A model generated the notes under the pieces. The model searched no databases, was not told the origin of the DNA, and saw only the letters and a list, made by a program, of their open reading frames with translations. Shown here one piece after another: positions 12,010-24,200 of a stretch of DNA of 64,000 nt. Origin of the DNA: Dendrocalamus latiflorus. Lineage: Eukaryota; Streptophyta; Magnoliopsida; Poales; Poaceae. The number at the start of each line of letters is the position of its first letter. Position 1 is the first letter of the stretch. The position numbers and the translations under genes are program-made. The DNA lies in assembly GCA_017311315.1 (NCBI GenBank), contig CM029631.1, positions 3,317,360 through 3,381,359 on the forward strand, read 5' to 3'.

Positions 12010-13621
12010 AGGTTGTGCACTATTTTTTTGCCTGTTTTAGGATGTACTTCAAAGTATTCTGCAAGACCGGTGGTGTCTCCAGGTTGGTGATGGTGGCCTC
12101 GGATGCCCTTGCGATGCGTTGTGCCCGCTTTAGCTGAAGTGACATATAAAACAGTTTCAGTAACATCTAGTATGAATTTCTTAAATGAAACGGTAAAAAA
12201 TTAGAACTGTCTTATGCTGTCATGATGCCGCGAAACACTGTGGGGATCGATCGAGCCTTGCAGACTTTCTTCGTGCATGATTTGCTCGAGGCGATCTAGT
12301 AGAGGAATGGTGAGTCTACTGTGTGACCGGGGTACGTACCACTCCAGGTACTCGTCGTACATCTAGACGTCATACGGACGCTGCTCCATGACGACATCTA
12401 GGTGTGCCCTGTCCGTCCATGCCGTTGTCCACTGTTGTTGCAGTGCCCACTAGTTCGTACCATGCCGATCAGCCCTTGATTTTCTGCACTTTCAGAATCA
12501 TGGACGTTACATAGCAAGACATATAAAGTGTACACATTAGTCGAATGGAGTTTGACTTACCGGTGTACGACTTGCGGTAGGAACCTGCCGTCCAAAAGGG
12601 GCACGCCCTGGTGCAAAATGAACTGTCGCATCACGCGCTGTGGCATGTAAGCCTCCACCATGTATGAGAACACCAGATGGTTTGTCGTCACCAATAGCTC
12701 CGTGTCCTCCAGGCATTGCAGGGATAGCCCATGCGGCGATACATGATCCACAAAATCTATAGTCCATGGATCCTATATGACGTTGCTATCGTGCAATGAC
12801 TCGACGGTTTGCCCTTCGCCTAGCGCAGACGGGCAGCAGTCCACCGGATGCCCATAGTAGGCCCGTCTGTTAGGTTGGCGAACTCGCTGAATGGGTGCAC
12901 TGGTGTCACGATGGTCGGACGTCTGATAGGAAGTGCTCCCAATTCCACAGCTGCACGAGCATGTAGCAGATAGCCAGATTGGGGGTACCAACAGTGGCGA
13001 GCTGGAAAGCGTCACATAACTCCCGATACGTGGTGCACAAGACCGCTGATCCCCAGTTGTACCAAGGCATCGTCCCAAACTCTGCATCTACCAAAGACTC
13101 GACGAAGCCGATGAACTCAGCGTTGCATATATCACCGTGTGTGATTGGAAACATGCTCCAACCAAAGAGTTGAATAAGGAATGCGATGAGGTGCCTCCTG
13201 ACGACATCCGGCGATGCAACCTGTGGGCACACACTAAAATTATCCAGCCAAGAGCGGAGGATGCCATGTGTACTCTCCTGGATAAGCTGGTCGAACCGGT
13301 CCGCCAGCCTGTCCTTTTAGTTGGCTGGTGCAGGGGTTGGAACAAGTGCGTCCCCCGAAGGGGGAGACCGGTCAAGAACGCGACGTCCTGCAGAGTGACC
13401 GTCATCTCACCCCACCGAAAGTGGAATGTGTGCGTCTCGAGCCTCCACCCGTCCACCAGTGCCGCGAGCAGGCTGCCGTCGATGGTGAACTTGTGTCCAG
13501 TGGAGACCAGCCTCGCAAAGGGCAACAAACCCATGGCCCGTAGGGTTGGGATGTTGTGCTCAGCTCCCACGAACCCCCCGCACAGCTTGAAGGGCGAAAG
13601 GTCAACCACATCATCCATCAT
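12010..13621 (-). pseudogene. Plant mobile domain (PMD, MAIN-like) protein remnant
   Basis: Read right to left, the sequence gives successive pieces of a PMD protein. They are DGSLLAALVDGWRLETHTFH and GEMTVTLQDVAFLTGLPLRG (13621 to about 13330), then DRLADRFDQL, VVRRHLIAFLIQLFGWSMFP and WGSAVLCTTYRELCDAF (to 12906), then YMPQRVMRQFILHQG (to 12557), then YDEYLEWYVPRSH (about 12330) and a possible tail RIARASEATITN (about 12100). PMD proteins occur in transposons and in the MAIN/MAIL silencing factors. A frameshift after LPLRG, a TAA just before KDRLADRF and a TAG inside the YDEYLEWY piece show that it is no longer translatable. It lies inside the long-TIR element, so it is cargo rather than a host gene. 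Confidence 0.75.
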
Positions 13622-14250
13622 TCATGAGTGGCAACAATGTTTCTCATCGTACAAATTTTCGAGAAGTTCTAGTAAAGCCATACCTTCCAATACATAAGAT
13701 AGACCAAATATTAGTACGAAGATTAATAATGATAGTAAAACTTACTTCATAATACAAACTGCATTAATTATGACTAACTAAATAACAGTAATTATGACTA
13801 GGACTATAAGAATAACGTCAAAAGTATGCCATAAAAAGTTGCCCGCCTTTCGGGAGAAGCAATCAATACTAGCGCGTCCTTAACGAGCTATGCACTGGCT
13901 TCTCAAAATGATTAGCTACACACTCCTAATTTTGAGCGACGACCTCAAGAATGTGCTTCTGCGATGAGTGACTGAGATGAGCAATGACGAACTGCGAGAT
14001 GTTTGTATTTTTGGCCTAGCGAAAAGTGAACCCGGTGCGCTTTCCCCGTAGATTGAGGACCCATTGTCATAAGCAACACTTCGGTTTAGGGGGACGGCAT
14101 GGTAACTCTGATAAATGTGCAAACGAGGGAGCGGGCGAGGGGGACGACACGAACATAACAACATTAGTGCGGATGAGGGAGCACACGAGGGGGCACGACA
14201 CACAGAGTAACAATTGTGCAAAGAACATAGCAGGAACGAAAATGGAAAAA

Positions 14251-14394
14251 TTGCTCATTTGCCCCACTCTTGAGTGGCTTTGCTGATTTGCCCCAGTGAT
14301 GTCTCACTGACATGTGGGTCCAGGACCCACATGTCAGTGAGACAAGTGGGACAAATCAGCAAAGTGTATTTTTATGCATGGGGCAAATGAGCAA
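14251..14394. repeat. Foldback repeat with a 43-base perfect palindrome at its centre
   Basis: The centre 14301-14343 is two 21-base arms (GTCTCACTGACATGTGGGTCC and its exact complement) around a single A. Outer arms continue imperfectly: GCTGATTTGCCCC pairs with GGGACAAATCAGC, and TTGCTCATTTGCCCC pairs with GGGGCAAATGAGCAA. It is nested inside the long-TIR element. It is probably a foldback MITE, but no target duplication was identified. Confidence 0.75.
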
Positions 14395-14937
14395 AACCCC
14401 CCGTTAAATTCATGATTAAATTAACCCAAATAGATGGGGTAAATTTGGACCACATAAAATTTCTAAAAATTACACAATAACTACGACTATGTCAGAAGGC
14501 TTCATATAAAACTTCATAATTTTTGGAGCTCGTTTACTATATATAAAAACTCATACAAATATCAAAATTGTATAGATTTTTTAGCAACATTTACGATGGA
14601 TAAAATTATCCAAAAAATGCACTGTCACGTACGTTGTGTCAGGAGGCTGTACATAAATTTTTATAATTTTTAAGCTCATTTGATATATTTAAAAATTCAA
14701 CTAAATATTAAACAAAAAAATTAAGGCAGATAATTAAACCGGCTAATCAACCAGCTTAATCACCTGCCGTCTCCTCATCGGGCGACAGGCTGCCGCCGCC
14801 GGTGGCCCCCACGCGTTGCCTCACTGGCGCTGTCGTCCGTTCATTGGACAGTAAAAGTGACATTTCTATAAATATGATACGTATACTGTTACTTTTATAA
14901 ATACAGTGATAAACAGTGCTAAATTTGCTAAAAGTTC

Positions 14938-15216
14938 TTCAGCAGATGCTAGTATATAGTACTGCACTCTATAGGAGGGCATGTGTATGGTCGCGCCCAT
15001 TTCCTTGACATGCAAGTGATCATATGAACACACTCCATTTCCCGTCGCTTTCCCTCGGCCAGGCCAGAGTCGTCAGCGTCTACCTCACCCACGGCTCTCC
15101 CGAAAACCGCATAAAGAAGAGGCGACGGCCGCAAGCGGGAGCTAGCCTCTCTACTCCTGCGGCTTCTTGGGTGGCGCGGGTGCAGGAAGAGGAGGTTGTG
15201 GAGATCGATGGGGTCC
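14938..15216 (+). promoter_or_regulatory. Presumed proximal promoter and 5' UTR of the aldehyde oxidase gene
   Basis: This is the only sequence between the end of the long-TIR element and the oxidase start codon. It turns GC-rich after about 15040. A TATATAGTA at 14952 could serve as a TATA element, but no transcription start can be fixed from sequence alone. Most of the upstream control region is therefore transposon-derived. Confidence 0.4.
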
Positions 15217-18200
15217 ATGGGGAAGGCGGCGGCGGGGGAGAGGGTGGTGCTGGCGGTGAACGGCGCGAGGTACGAGGTGGCCGGCGTCGACCCGTCGACG
15301 ACGCTGCTCGAGTTCCTGCGCACGCAGACGCCCGTCAGGGGCCCCAAGCTCGGCTGCGGCGAAGGTCAGCCGTTCTTCACTGTTCCATCTAATCGTGCTT
15401 GCTGTCCTCTGTTTCAGTTCCTTCACTTCTAGTGAGAATCTTTCTTTAGCTGAATAAGCGGCTCGAGCTAGCTAGTTCGCAATGGTTCGTGAGAATACGT
15501 GTATTTCTGGCTAGTTTCGACCAATTTCTTTCCGGTTGGTGAAGGTATTTGAGTGGCCTATATTTCTAGCTAGTTTCTGCAGGAACTAAAACGCGAAACA
15601 AAAATAGAAATAAGTGGCGAAATGAATTTGTGTACGCGTGCATATAGGCTTCACCGTACACGCCGATTATAATATAGCTTCACCTGATTTGCCCTTTTTT
15701 CTGGCGGCGCTAGCGCTATGCCGCTATCGTTATCATTCATGCATCATCCAAGAGAGGGTTTTTTTTTCTTTCTATCGTTCTCATTTATGCATCATCCAAG
15801 AGAGGTTTTTTCTTTCTATCGTTATCATTCATGCATCATCCAAGATAGGTTTTTTTTTTCTTTCTCAACGTTCTCGATTTCTCCTCAGTAGTCAGCCCGA
15901 GTACGCGGATGTCACGGCCTCACGGACACGCAAAGGAACCAAACGAAGCCATAGAAAGGCACATGCTAGCTGAACGTTCATGGTGGGCGGCGTGGCGGCG
16001 TCCACGCCGAGGCCGGCCACTCTCGTGCACGCATATTACCTCGCCACAGAAGATCCCAATATAAATTCTCCAACATCAGAAAACCAGGAATATGTTCTTG
16101 AACAAGAGGACAAAGAAGAAAGAAACAAGCACCAACTGTATGTGTACAGAGTTGGCATCGAGAGGCAGATCAAAAGGAAATTGGCAAGTGAGGACACAGT
16201 ATGCTTTTCTTTTTCCACGCTAAGAGCGATGGTATTCGATGCATGATAGTTTGAAAACTAAAGAAAAACGTTTGGTTTGGTGTTCACCTTGAAGTAGATC
16301 TGGAACATTGCAACTTCCCTAACGTGTCATCGAGAAAGCAATGCTTGAGACAGTGAGAATGAGATGCTTCAACTGACCTACCCAATATGGTCATCGAGAA
16401 GTAATGAGTGAGATGTTTCAACGGGCACATAGCTGCATAGGGCTAGCTAGTACTTTTGCCCTTTATTTTGGGACCACTACTCGGAAAAGAAAATAGTTTA
16501 TCTGTTGTAGGCTTCTCGCGGTACGGTATGCATGCCACTCAGTTAGGTTAAAATAAGTTAATTTATGATTAAAATTGTACTGTAACTGACTAAAATTACA
16601 TTGCAGTTGATGATATCTTATTTGTCGTAACTAAATTTAAAAATAGAAAAAACAGGTTAACCTATTACGAGCAATGCAAACGAATACGGAAAAAGAACCA
16701 GCAAAAAAGCTAAAAAAGTTAAGAAAAAGATGAAATTTATAAATAACAAAAAATATGCTAAAAATCAAAAGCTCAATTTAAAATGAGACCTAAATTTATT
16801 CCTCCTCTAATTTGTAAGTTTGCATTCTTTTTGTTATGTGGTCAAATCAGGTCCCATACGCCACAAACACATCTTAGAACCTTCTTGAAGGGGATGCCAT
16901 AGATCTTTGTGGTAATCAGTACTTCAGTAGCAATCTTGTGCATAAGCTGTAGTGCAAATTACTCCATTGGCCCGTATCGTTTCACCAAATGATTTTGTTC
17001 TTGTTGATATATATTAACTCCAACGGATTTGATATTTCAGATACATCTAAAATTCTACAAATTATAGTTAATTTTCTCACCTTTGGATTAGTGTGGAGCT
17101 TCGTGCTCAGGTGAGGTCGCCTTCTTCCTCCCAATGCCCGACGACGGTGGCGGGGGCGGCCGGTGGATTAGGGTTAGGGTTCACCTGTTCGGGTTCATCG
17201 GTACACCCTGAGCTTAGAGGGAAGCCGGGGTGGTGGCAGACTGGCGCCGACGACGGTGCGTCGAGACGACGATGGGGCCACCAAACGCAGGTGAGGAGTT
17301 GGGTGGTGGGTGCGGTTGGCGGGGGTGGAGACAACCAGAGTGGTTAGGAGGCGGTGGGAGATGGTGGCGGATCCGACGGCGGTAGTCGTTGGAGTTGAGG
17401 AAGAGGGCGACAGTGGGGCATCTCACCGAAGAGAAGGAAGAAAGTAGCGGCGGAGGTTGGAGAGGCGGGACGGAGGAGGAGGAGACAGACGATGGAGAGG
17501 AGCTCACAGGCAGCCCTCACCAGCACCGGAGGCAATGCTAGAGAGGTGGCGGGAGGCGGTGATGCGGAAGCATGCATCATGGCGTGGGGGTGAGAGTGGA
17601 GGCTGCTAAGGGAGTGAGGAGTGTGGGATGGGGTAGGTTAGGTTTAGTTTGTTGTACGAATATTGGAACAATCTCAGCCGTAAAAAATCAGTCCCCTTAC
17701 TCCATACAAATCCGTGTGACTTTACGGAAACAACCCCTCTAAAACATGGAATAGCGATAGAGAAAACTTTCGAACGGTGTATCGTCCAACTCCATCACAA
17801 CGGAACAGGTCTCATCCATTCGATTGCATGCATCTAACAACTGCTACAACTCTCTCCCGATTTTTCTGCTCGCTAGTCTTTTTTCTTTGCGACTTTTCTT
17901 GCGCGCAACATGCCACACCATTAACGATTCTATTTTCCTCATCCTCCCCCACAACGAGCAGCCTGTTCGATTCACCAATGGTGGTGGCGGATCTCACCGT
18001 CGGAGCCCAAAGGCCCTAATCGGCACCCTGAGCTCATCCCAAGCCAATCCCTCTCAGTTTCCTTGCCTGATTGGCCCCTTGCTATGTGGCTATCTGGTGT
18101 GCTTGAAATCGAGCCAACAAACGAGCGCGAGATGGCCCGACAGTGGAGCACGGAGATGCTGTAGCGAGCGAGCTAGTTGGCATGAGCTAGCTGAGCATCG

Positions 18201-21200
18201 GGGCGGACGGTCGAAGCGACATCTCGAGGGCAGCACGCTCGGACACCTCCGCGAGGCGCAGCGGCGACCACTGGGTGTCCCGGTAAGCAGCAGTAGAGCA
18301 CACGGGAGAAGCGATGGCCTGAGTAGCGCAAGTTGGCGGTGGAGCTAGTAAGTCTTCATAAAACCCCAAGCTATGCAACAATTACAAATATATTTACATG
18401 AGATATACTTGAAAAAGTAGCGTTTACTATATCTACTAGGGACTAGCTATATAGCTAGCTAGCTTGACGAGGTATGACTGCTTCAGTTTTATGTGGTTTT
18501 TACATTTTTTTTGTAGCAGATTATGAAATTGAAAGTTTTTTTCTAGTGAATTCATGAAGTTGAATTCCAAGTTTCATAAGATTTCAGGAGGTTTCATGGC
18601 TAAGTTTCATGATATTTCATGACTAAGTTTCATGGTATTTCATTAAGTTTCATAAAATTTCAGAGTGTTTCATTAAGTTTCATAAATTTTAGGATGTTTC
18701 ATGCCTAAGTTAACTAAATTTTATAAGATTTTACATCTATGTTTCATGGGGTTTCATAAAATTTTAGGAGATTTCATGCTTAAATTGACTAAGTTTAATG
18801 AAGCACGTTCAAAACTCTCTAAAAACTTGTGAAACTTAAATGAAACCCGGTAAAAGTTGACTATACCGTTCAAACCATTTCTAATGGTATGGCATGCGCT
18901 AGCATGACTCTTTTTAAAACCTAAGTTTTAATTTTTTTTTTTGTCACTAACATAAAAGAAACTTGTTCTCGTCAAGAAACAATACATATCTTCAAGCTAA
19001 TATATACCTTTCGGCATTAAGTAATCAATTAGAGAATGGTAAGCTATGTAACTCTCTCATTACAAATCAATCACAAGTATATGAATGGTGAATGATGCAT
19101 CAGGTCATCTCGCAGAAGGTTCATCAAATAGTAATAGTTCTGTTGATGTATCGACTTTTAGAATTCTATGAACGGTAAATGGTGCATCATGTCATCTTGT
19201 AAAAGGTTCATCAAATAGTAATGCATTCCGATGATGTATCAACTTCCAGAATTCCCAATTTCTTTGTAACACAAGAAACTAGGCGTTATGTCGCAACAAC
19301 CAGTAGCATTTATTAATGTAAATTATAAATAATAGATGTCTATCCCGTTGAAACAGGGATCTAACGGGATAGCGTGCTGTAACCGCGTCCATAGCGATAA
19401 TTAACCCTAAGCGGCAATGTTTCTGATTTACACTTCCACGTTGCTGCAGGTGGATGCGGCGCATGCGTCGTCCTCGTATCCAAGTACGACCCGGCCGCCG
19501 ACGAGGTGACCGAGTTCTCGGCGAGCTCCTGCCTGACGCTCGTCGGCAGCGTGAACTACTGCTCGGTGACCACCAGCGAGGGCATCGGCAACTCCAAGGA
19601 TGGCTTCCACCCGGCGCAGCAGCGGCTCGCCGGCTTCCACGCCTCACAGTGCGGCTTCTGCACCCCCGGCATGTGCATGTCCATCTTCTCCGCGCTCGTC
19701 AAGGCTGACAAGGCGGTCGGACGCCCCGCCCCGCCCGCGGGGTTCTCCAAGCTCACCGCGTCCGAGGCCGAGAAGGCCGTCTCCGGCAACCTGTGCCGGT
19801 GCACCGGCTACAGACCCATCGTCGACGCATGCAAGAGCTTCGCCGCCGACGTCGACCTCGAAGACCTGGGCCTCAATTCCTTCTGGAAGAAAGGCAGCGA
19901 CCGTGCAGACGTCAGCAAGCTGCCGGGCTACTCCAGTGGCGCCGTCTGCACCTTCCCGGAGTTCCTCAAGTCCGAGATCAAATCTTCAGTAAACCAAACA
20001 AACGGTGCTCCGGTGGAGATCTCCGACGACGGCTGGTACCATCCTAAGAGCATCGAAGAGCTTCACAGGCTGTTTGATTCCAACTGGTTTGATGGAAATT
20101 CAGCGAAGATTGTGGCTTCAAACACTGGCTCCGGAGTGTACAAGGATCAAGACCTCTATGACAAGTACATCGACATCAAAGGAATCCCTGAACTTTCAGT
20201 CATCAACAGAAGCAGCAAGGGGGTTGAGATCGGAGCAGCCGTGTCCATCTCCAAAGCCATTGAGGTTTTCTCGGAGGGAAATCTGGTCTTCAGAAAGATT
20301 GCTGATCACCTGAACAAGGTGGCCTCGCCGTTCGTTCGGAACACTGCGACGATAGGAGGAAACATAATCATGGCACAGAGGCTGCAGTTTGCGTCGGATA
20401 TCGCAACCGTACTACTAGCTGCAGGTTCAACTGTCACCATTCAGATGGCTTCCAAGAGGCAGTGTCTCACATTGGAGGAGTTCTTGGAGCAGCCTCCGTG
20501 TGATTCTAGGACCATACTACTCAGCATATTTATCCCAGATTGGGGCTCGGATAATATCATCTTTGAGACATTTCGAGCAGCTCCTCGTCCATTTGGCAAT
20601 GCTGTCTCATATGTCAATTCTGCATTCTTGGCAAGGACTTCAGAGGCTGCAGCATCAGGGGAGCTCCTCATTGAGGATATATGCTTGGCGTTTGGTGCTT
20701 ATGGAGTCGATCACGCCATCAGGGCTAGGAAGGCTGAGGGCTTCCTGAAGGGCAAATCCGCGAGTGCATCTGTAATACTTGAAGCAGTTCGGCTGCTTAA
20801 GGATACTGTTTCACCGTCAGAAGGCACCGGACACCCTGAATATAGAATCAGCTTGGCTGTCAGCTTCCTGTTCAGTTTCCTGTCTTCCCTTGCTAACAAC
20901 TTGAATGAACAACCGGCAAAGGTTAATGCTCCCAATGGGTCATATACTAATGGAATCACGAATGGTAGCACTGAGTCCTTGCTGGAGAAGCATATTAAGG
21001 TTGACAGCAATGATTTGCCAATTCGCTCAAGGCAAGAAATGGTTTTCACTGACGAATACAAGCCAGTAGGCAAGCCAATCAAGAAAGCCGGGGCAGAGCT
21101 CCAAGCTTCTGGTATATACTCTGATTCTAATGTCAAGTGCTTTAGCTCATAAGCGTTTCTTTTGATTACTTTGCATTTTGGATCTTTTAAAACATACCTG

Positions 21201-24200
21201 ATCTTGCAACTTTTAAGTCCTTGGTAACTCCTTAGATTTCCATAGCCTGAACTTTTGAACGTGGTTACTGTAACCTTTTCTGTAGCATACTTCACAAGAT
21301 ATGATTCAACAGTACTGTTCATTTTTAGTACATTAGTTTAGTCAATGCTGAACCATATACTAAGCCACATCCTTGCATATCAGAAGCTTTTAGCAACACG
21401 TTTTTCTCCCACATATTTGGTGCTTACATTTTCTCTTCCGACAAAGGCAGCCAACCATATTCTTGGTTCTTGCGCAGGGGAAGCTGTGTACGTTGATGAC
21501 ATCCCTGCTCCCAAGGATTGCCTGTATGGAGCATTTATCTACAGCACACACCCTCATGCTCATGTAAAGGGTATCAACTTCAGATCATCTTTGGCTTCAC
21601 AGAAGGTCATCACGGTTATCTCTGCAAAGGACATTCCTTGTGGTGGAGCAAATATTGGATCCACCTTCCCAATGCTAGGAGACGAAGCGCTTTTCGCTGA
21701 TCCGGTTGCTGAATTTGCTGGTCAAAATATTGGCATTGTGGTACTTACTTTTTAACCATTTGAACTTTCTTTCAGAGAAGGGAAAAAAAATTTCTGCGAG
21801 GAAAAAAATATTGTCTTTGTATACCCAGAATTTTGAAAAATCATTCGAGCTTACTCTGTCGTGTTGCTTTGCTATCATCAGATTGCAGAAACGCAAAAGT
21901 ACGCCTATATGGCGGCTAAGCAAGCTGTTGTCGAGTACAGCACAGAAAATCTGCAGCCACCAATCCTGACAATAGAAGACGCCATCCAGCATAACAGCTA
22001 CTTCCATCCTCCCCCATTTTTAGCTCCTAAGCCAATTGGTGACTTCAACCAAGGGATGTCTGAAGCTGATCACAAGATTTTATCAGCAGAGGTACACACT
22101 TCATCATGTTCAAAAGGATGTATACTCTGAATTTCTGACGATGCCAAATACTAAATAGTATCTTTGTTTCTACAGGTGAAACTTGAATCCCAGTACTTCT
22201 TCTACATGGAGACGCAAACGGCTTTAGCTATTCCCGATGAAGATAATTGTATAACCGTCTACTCCTCGACACAAATATCCGAGGTTACACAAAATGTCAT
22301 TGCGAAGTGCCTCGGCATACCATTCCACAATGTTCGTGTCATCACAAGAAGAGTTGGAGGCGGCTTTGGTGGAAAGGCAATGAAAGCATTACATGTAAGT
22401 GTCCAACTAACCAGGGCTTTACTCTTGTATTTTCGGTTAGGGAATTGATACGGTTCTTACATCCGACCAAATAAATCGATCAGATGTCTCACTCGGTCAC
22501 TCCACTCGAGCGCACCCCCTCCCCAAACCCCATGGCCATCTCTCTCCATTCTTGCTCGCCTCCTCTCCCACCTCTTGCCTCCCACCCCAATCCCAAATCC
22601 CCCAGAACCATCCCCCACAGTCATGCACCGCCCAATCACTCCGCGCATGCGGATTTGCACGTGCGCCTTCTGCCTCCTCGGCTCCGTTTACTCCCCTGTG
22701 GCACTGAGGCCCTGATTCGAGCTCTCATTCCCGCCCCCACCGCCAGCCTCGAATCTCGGGTGGGGGCATCGGCTTTGTGGCTGCGACTGCCACTGGGAGT
22801 CTAGCAAAGTCAGTTGTAGCCTCCGCGAGCTCCGTGGCATTCTAACCTCGACTGCCGATAGCGGCCTCGTGAATGCTGCACAAGCTCCATTGCCTTCTCC
22901 TACCAGTGCTGGATCCATGCCGCCTACCGCCGCTGCACCCAAAGCCTCGCCGCCACCTGCCATGAAAGATATGTGTTGTTTTTTGTTGCAACATTTTTTA
23001 CTTCATGTGTGCAACATTTTGATTTCATGCGTGCAACATTGATATTCTTATTAATTTTTTTGTTGCATATATGGCCAAGAAATATTGCACAGATGGATAA
23101 AAAATGTTGTGACCGACCGTACGACCACGGTCATTTCAACCATGGCCGTTACGACCGCGGTCACTACGACCATGGCTGTTACGACCAAGGTCACTTTGAC
23201 CATGGCTGTTACAACCATGGCCGCTACGACCACGGCCATGGTCGAAATGACCATGGTCATAGCAGCCGTGGTTGAAGTTGTAGTGGCTGTGGTCGAAGTT
23301 TCTAACACTTCCGCGACCTCACGCTCCGCATGTCGACCGTCGCCGGCGATGATTGCGGTCTCGCACACGACACCATCCTCATACTAGCCTCTCTGGGTAC
23401 CTCCACATGAGCCGATGCCAATAAAAGACGGAGCAAATCATCAATTATTCCTTTTTGATTTAATGAAACAAACATTTTGATTTCATGTGTGTAACATTTT
23501 GATTTTATGCGTGCAACATTGATATTCTTATCAATTTTTTTGTTGCATACATGGGCCCGAGAAATATTGTATAGATAATAAAAAATGTTATAACCGACCG
23601 TACGAAGCTAGTATCAAACGTCTGGACGCTAGCAACTCCCTTTTGGTTACTGTACATAATCTGGTCAGGAAATTGTTTGTGTTTTCAGGTTGCAGCTGCA
23701 TGTGCTCTCGCGGCATTCACGCTGCGGCGTCCTGTTCGGATGTACCTCGACCGCAAGACGGACATGATAATCGCTGGAGGCCGGCACCCGATGAAGGTGA
23801 AGTACTCCGTCGGGTTCAAGTCGGACGGCAAGATCACGGCTCTGCACCTTGATCTCGGCATCAATGCCGGAATATCACCGGACGTCAGTCCGGTGATGCC
23901 AAAGGCCATCATAGGGGCTCTGAAGAAGTACAACTGGGGCGCCCTCGCGTTCGACGTCAAGGTCTGCAAGACGAACGTCTCGTCTAAGTCGGCGATGCGG
24001 GGTCCCGGGGACGTGCAGGGATCTTTCATCGCGGAGGCCATCATTGAGCACGTCGCCTCAGCGCTTTCGGCCGACACCAACGCCATCAGGAGGAAGAACC
24101 TTCATGACTTCGAGAGCCTCGCGGTGTTCTACGGAGCAAGTGCGGGTGCGGCCCCGACGTACAGCCTCGTCTCCATCTTTGACAAGCTGGCCTCGTCGCC

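Larger units (their letters stand above)
11372..14937. mobile_element. About 3.6-kb long-TIR element (Mutator-like) carrying a plant-mobile-domain frame
   Basis: The left end (about 11372-11600) and the inverted right end (about 14740-14937) align over roughly 200-250 bases. Shared blocks include TGTATTTATAAAAGTAACA, ATTTATAGATATGTCACTTT, GATGAGGAGACGGCAGG and a GATTAG..GGCTTAATT stretch, all in matching order. Long inverted repeats of this size fit Mutator-like elements. A 9-base target duplication is only suggested (TTCATCAAG left, TTCAGCAGA right). The cargo is a degraded minus-strand PMD gene (12010-13621). No MURA-type transposase was recognised. The right end lies about 280 bases before the oxidase ATG. 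Confidence 0.65.
15365..19449 (+). other. Unusually long first intron (4.1 kb) of the oxidase gene
   Basis: The donor GTCAGC at 15365 and the acceptor TTGCTGCAG ending at 19449 join GCGE to GGCGACVV in frame. The intron holds tandem repeats, a GC-rich block without recognised coding sequence (17090-17640), a C-rich block (17860-18350), a TTTCAT repeat block and an AT-rich MITE-like stretch at 16560-16800. The other introns of this gene are 84-366 bp except intron 5. Confidence 0.85.

Noticed and set aside
17093..17580. Open frames in the GC-rich part of oxidase intron 1, including a short TTAGGGTTAGGGTT run
   Set aside because: Frames are low-complexity and open on both strands. Two telomere-like units are common by chance or as a telo-box and do not make an interstitial telomere.
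23051..23387. Thr/Val/Met-rich frames in oxidase intron 5
   Set aside because: They are translations of the CGACCATGG tandem repeat, not a protein gene.
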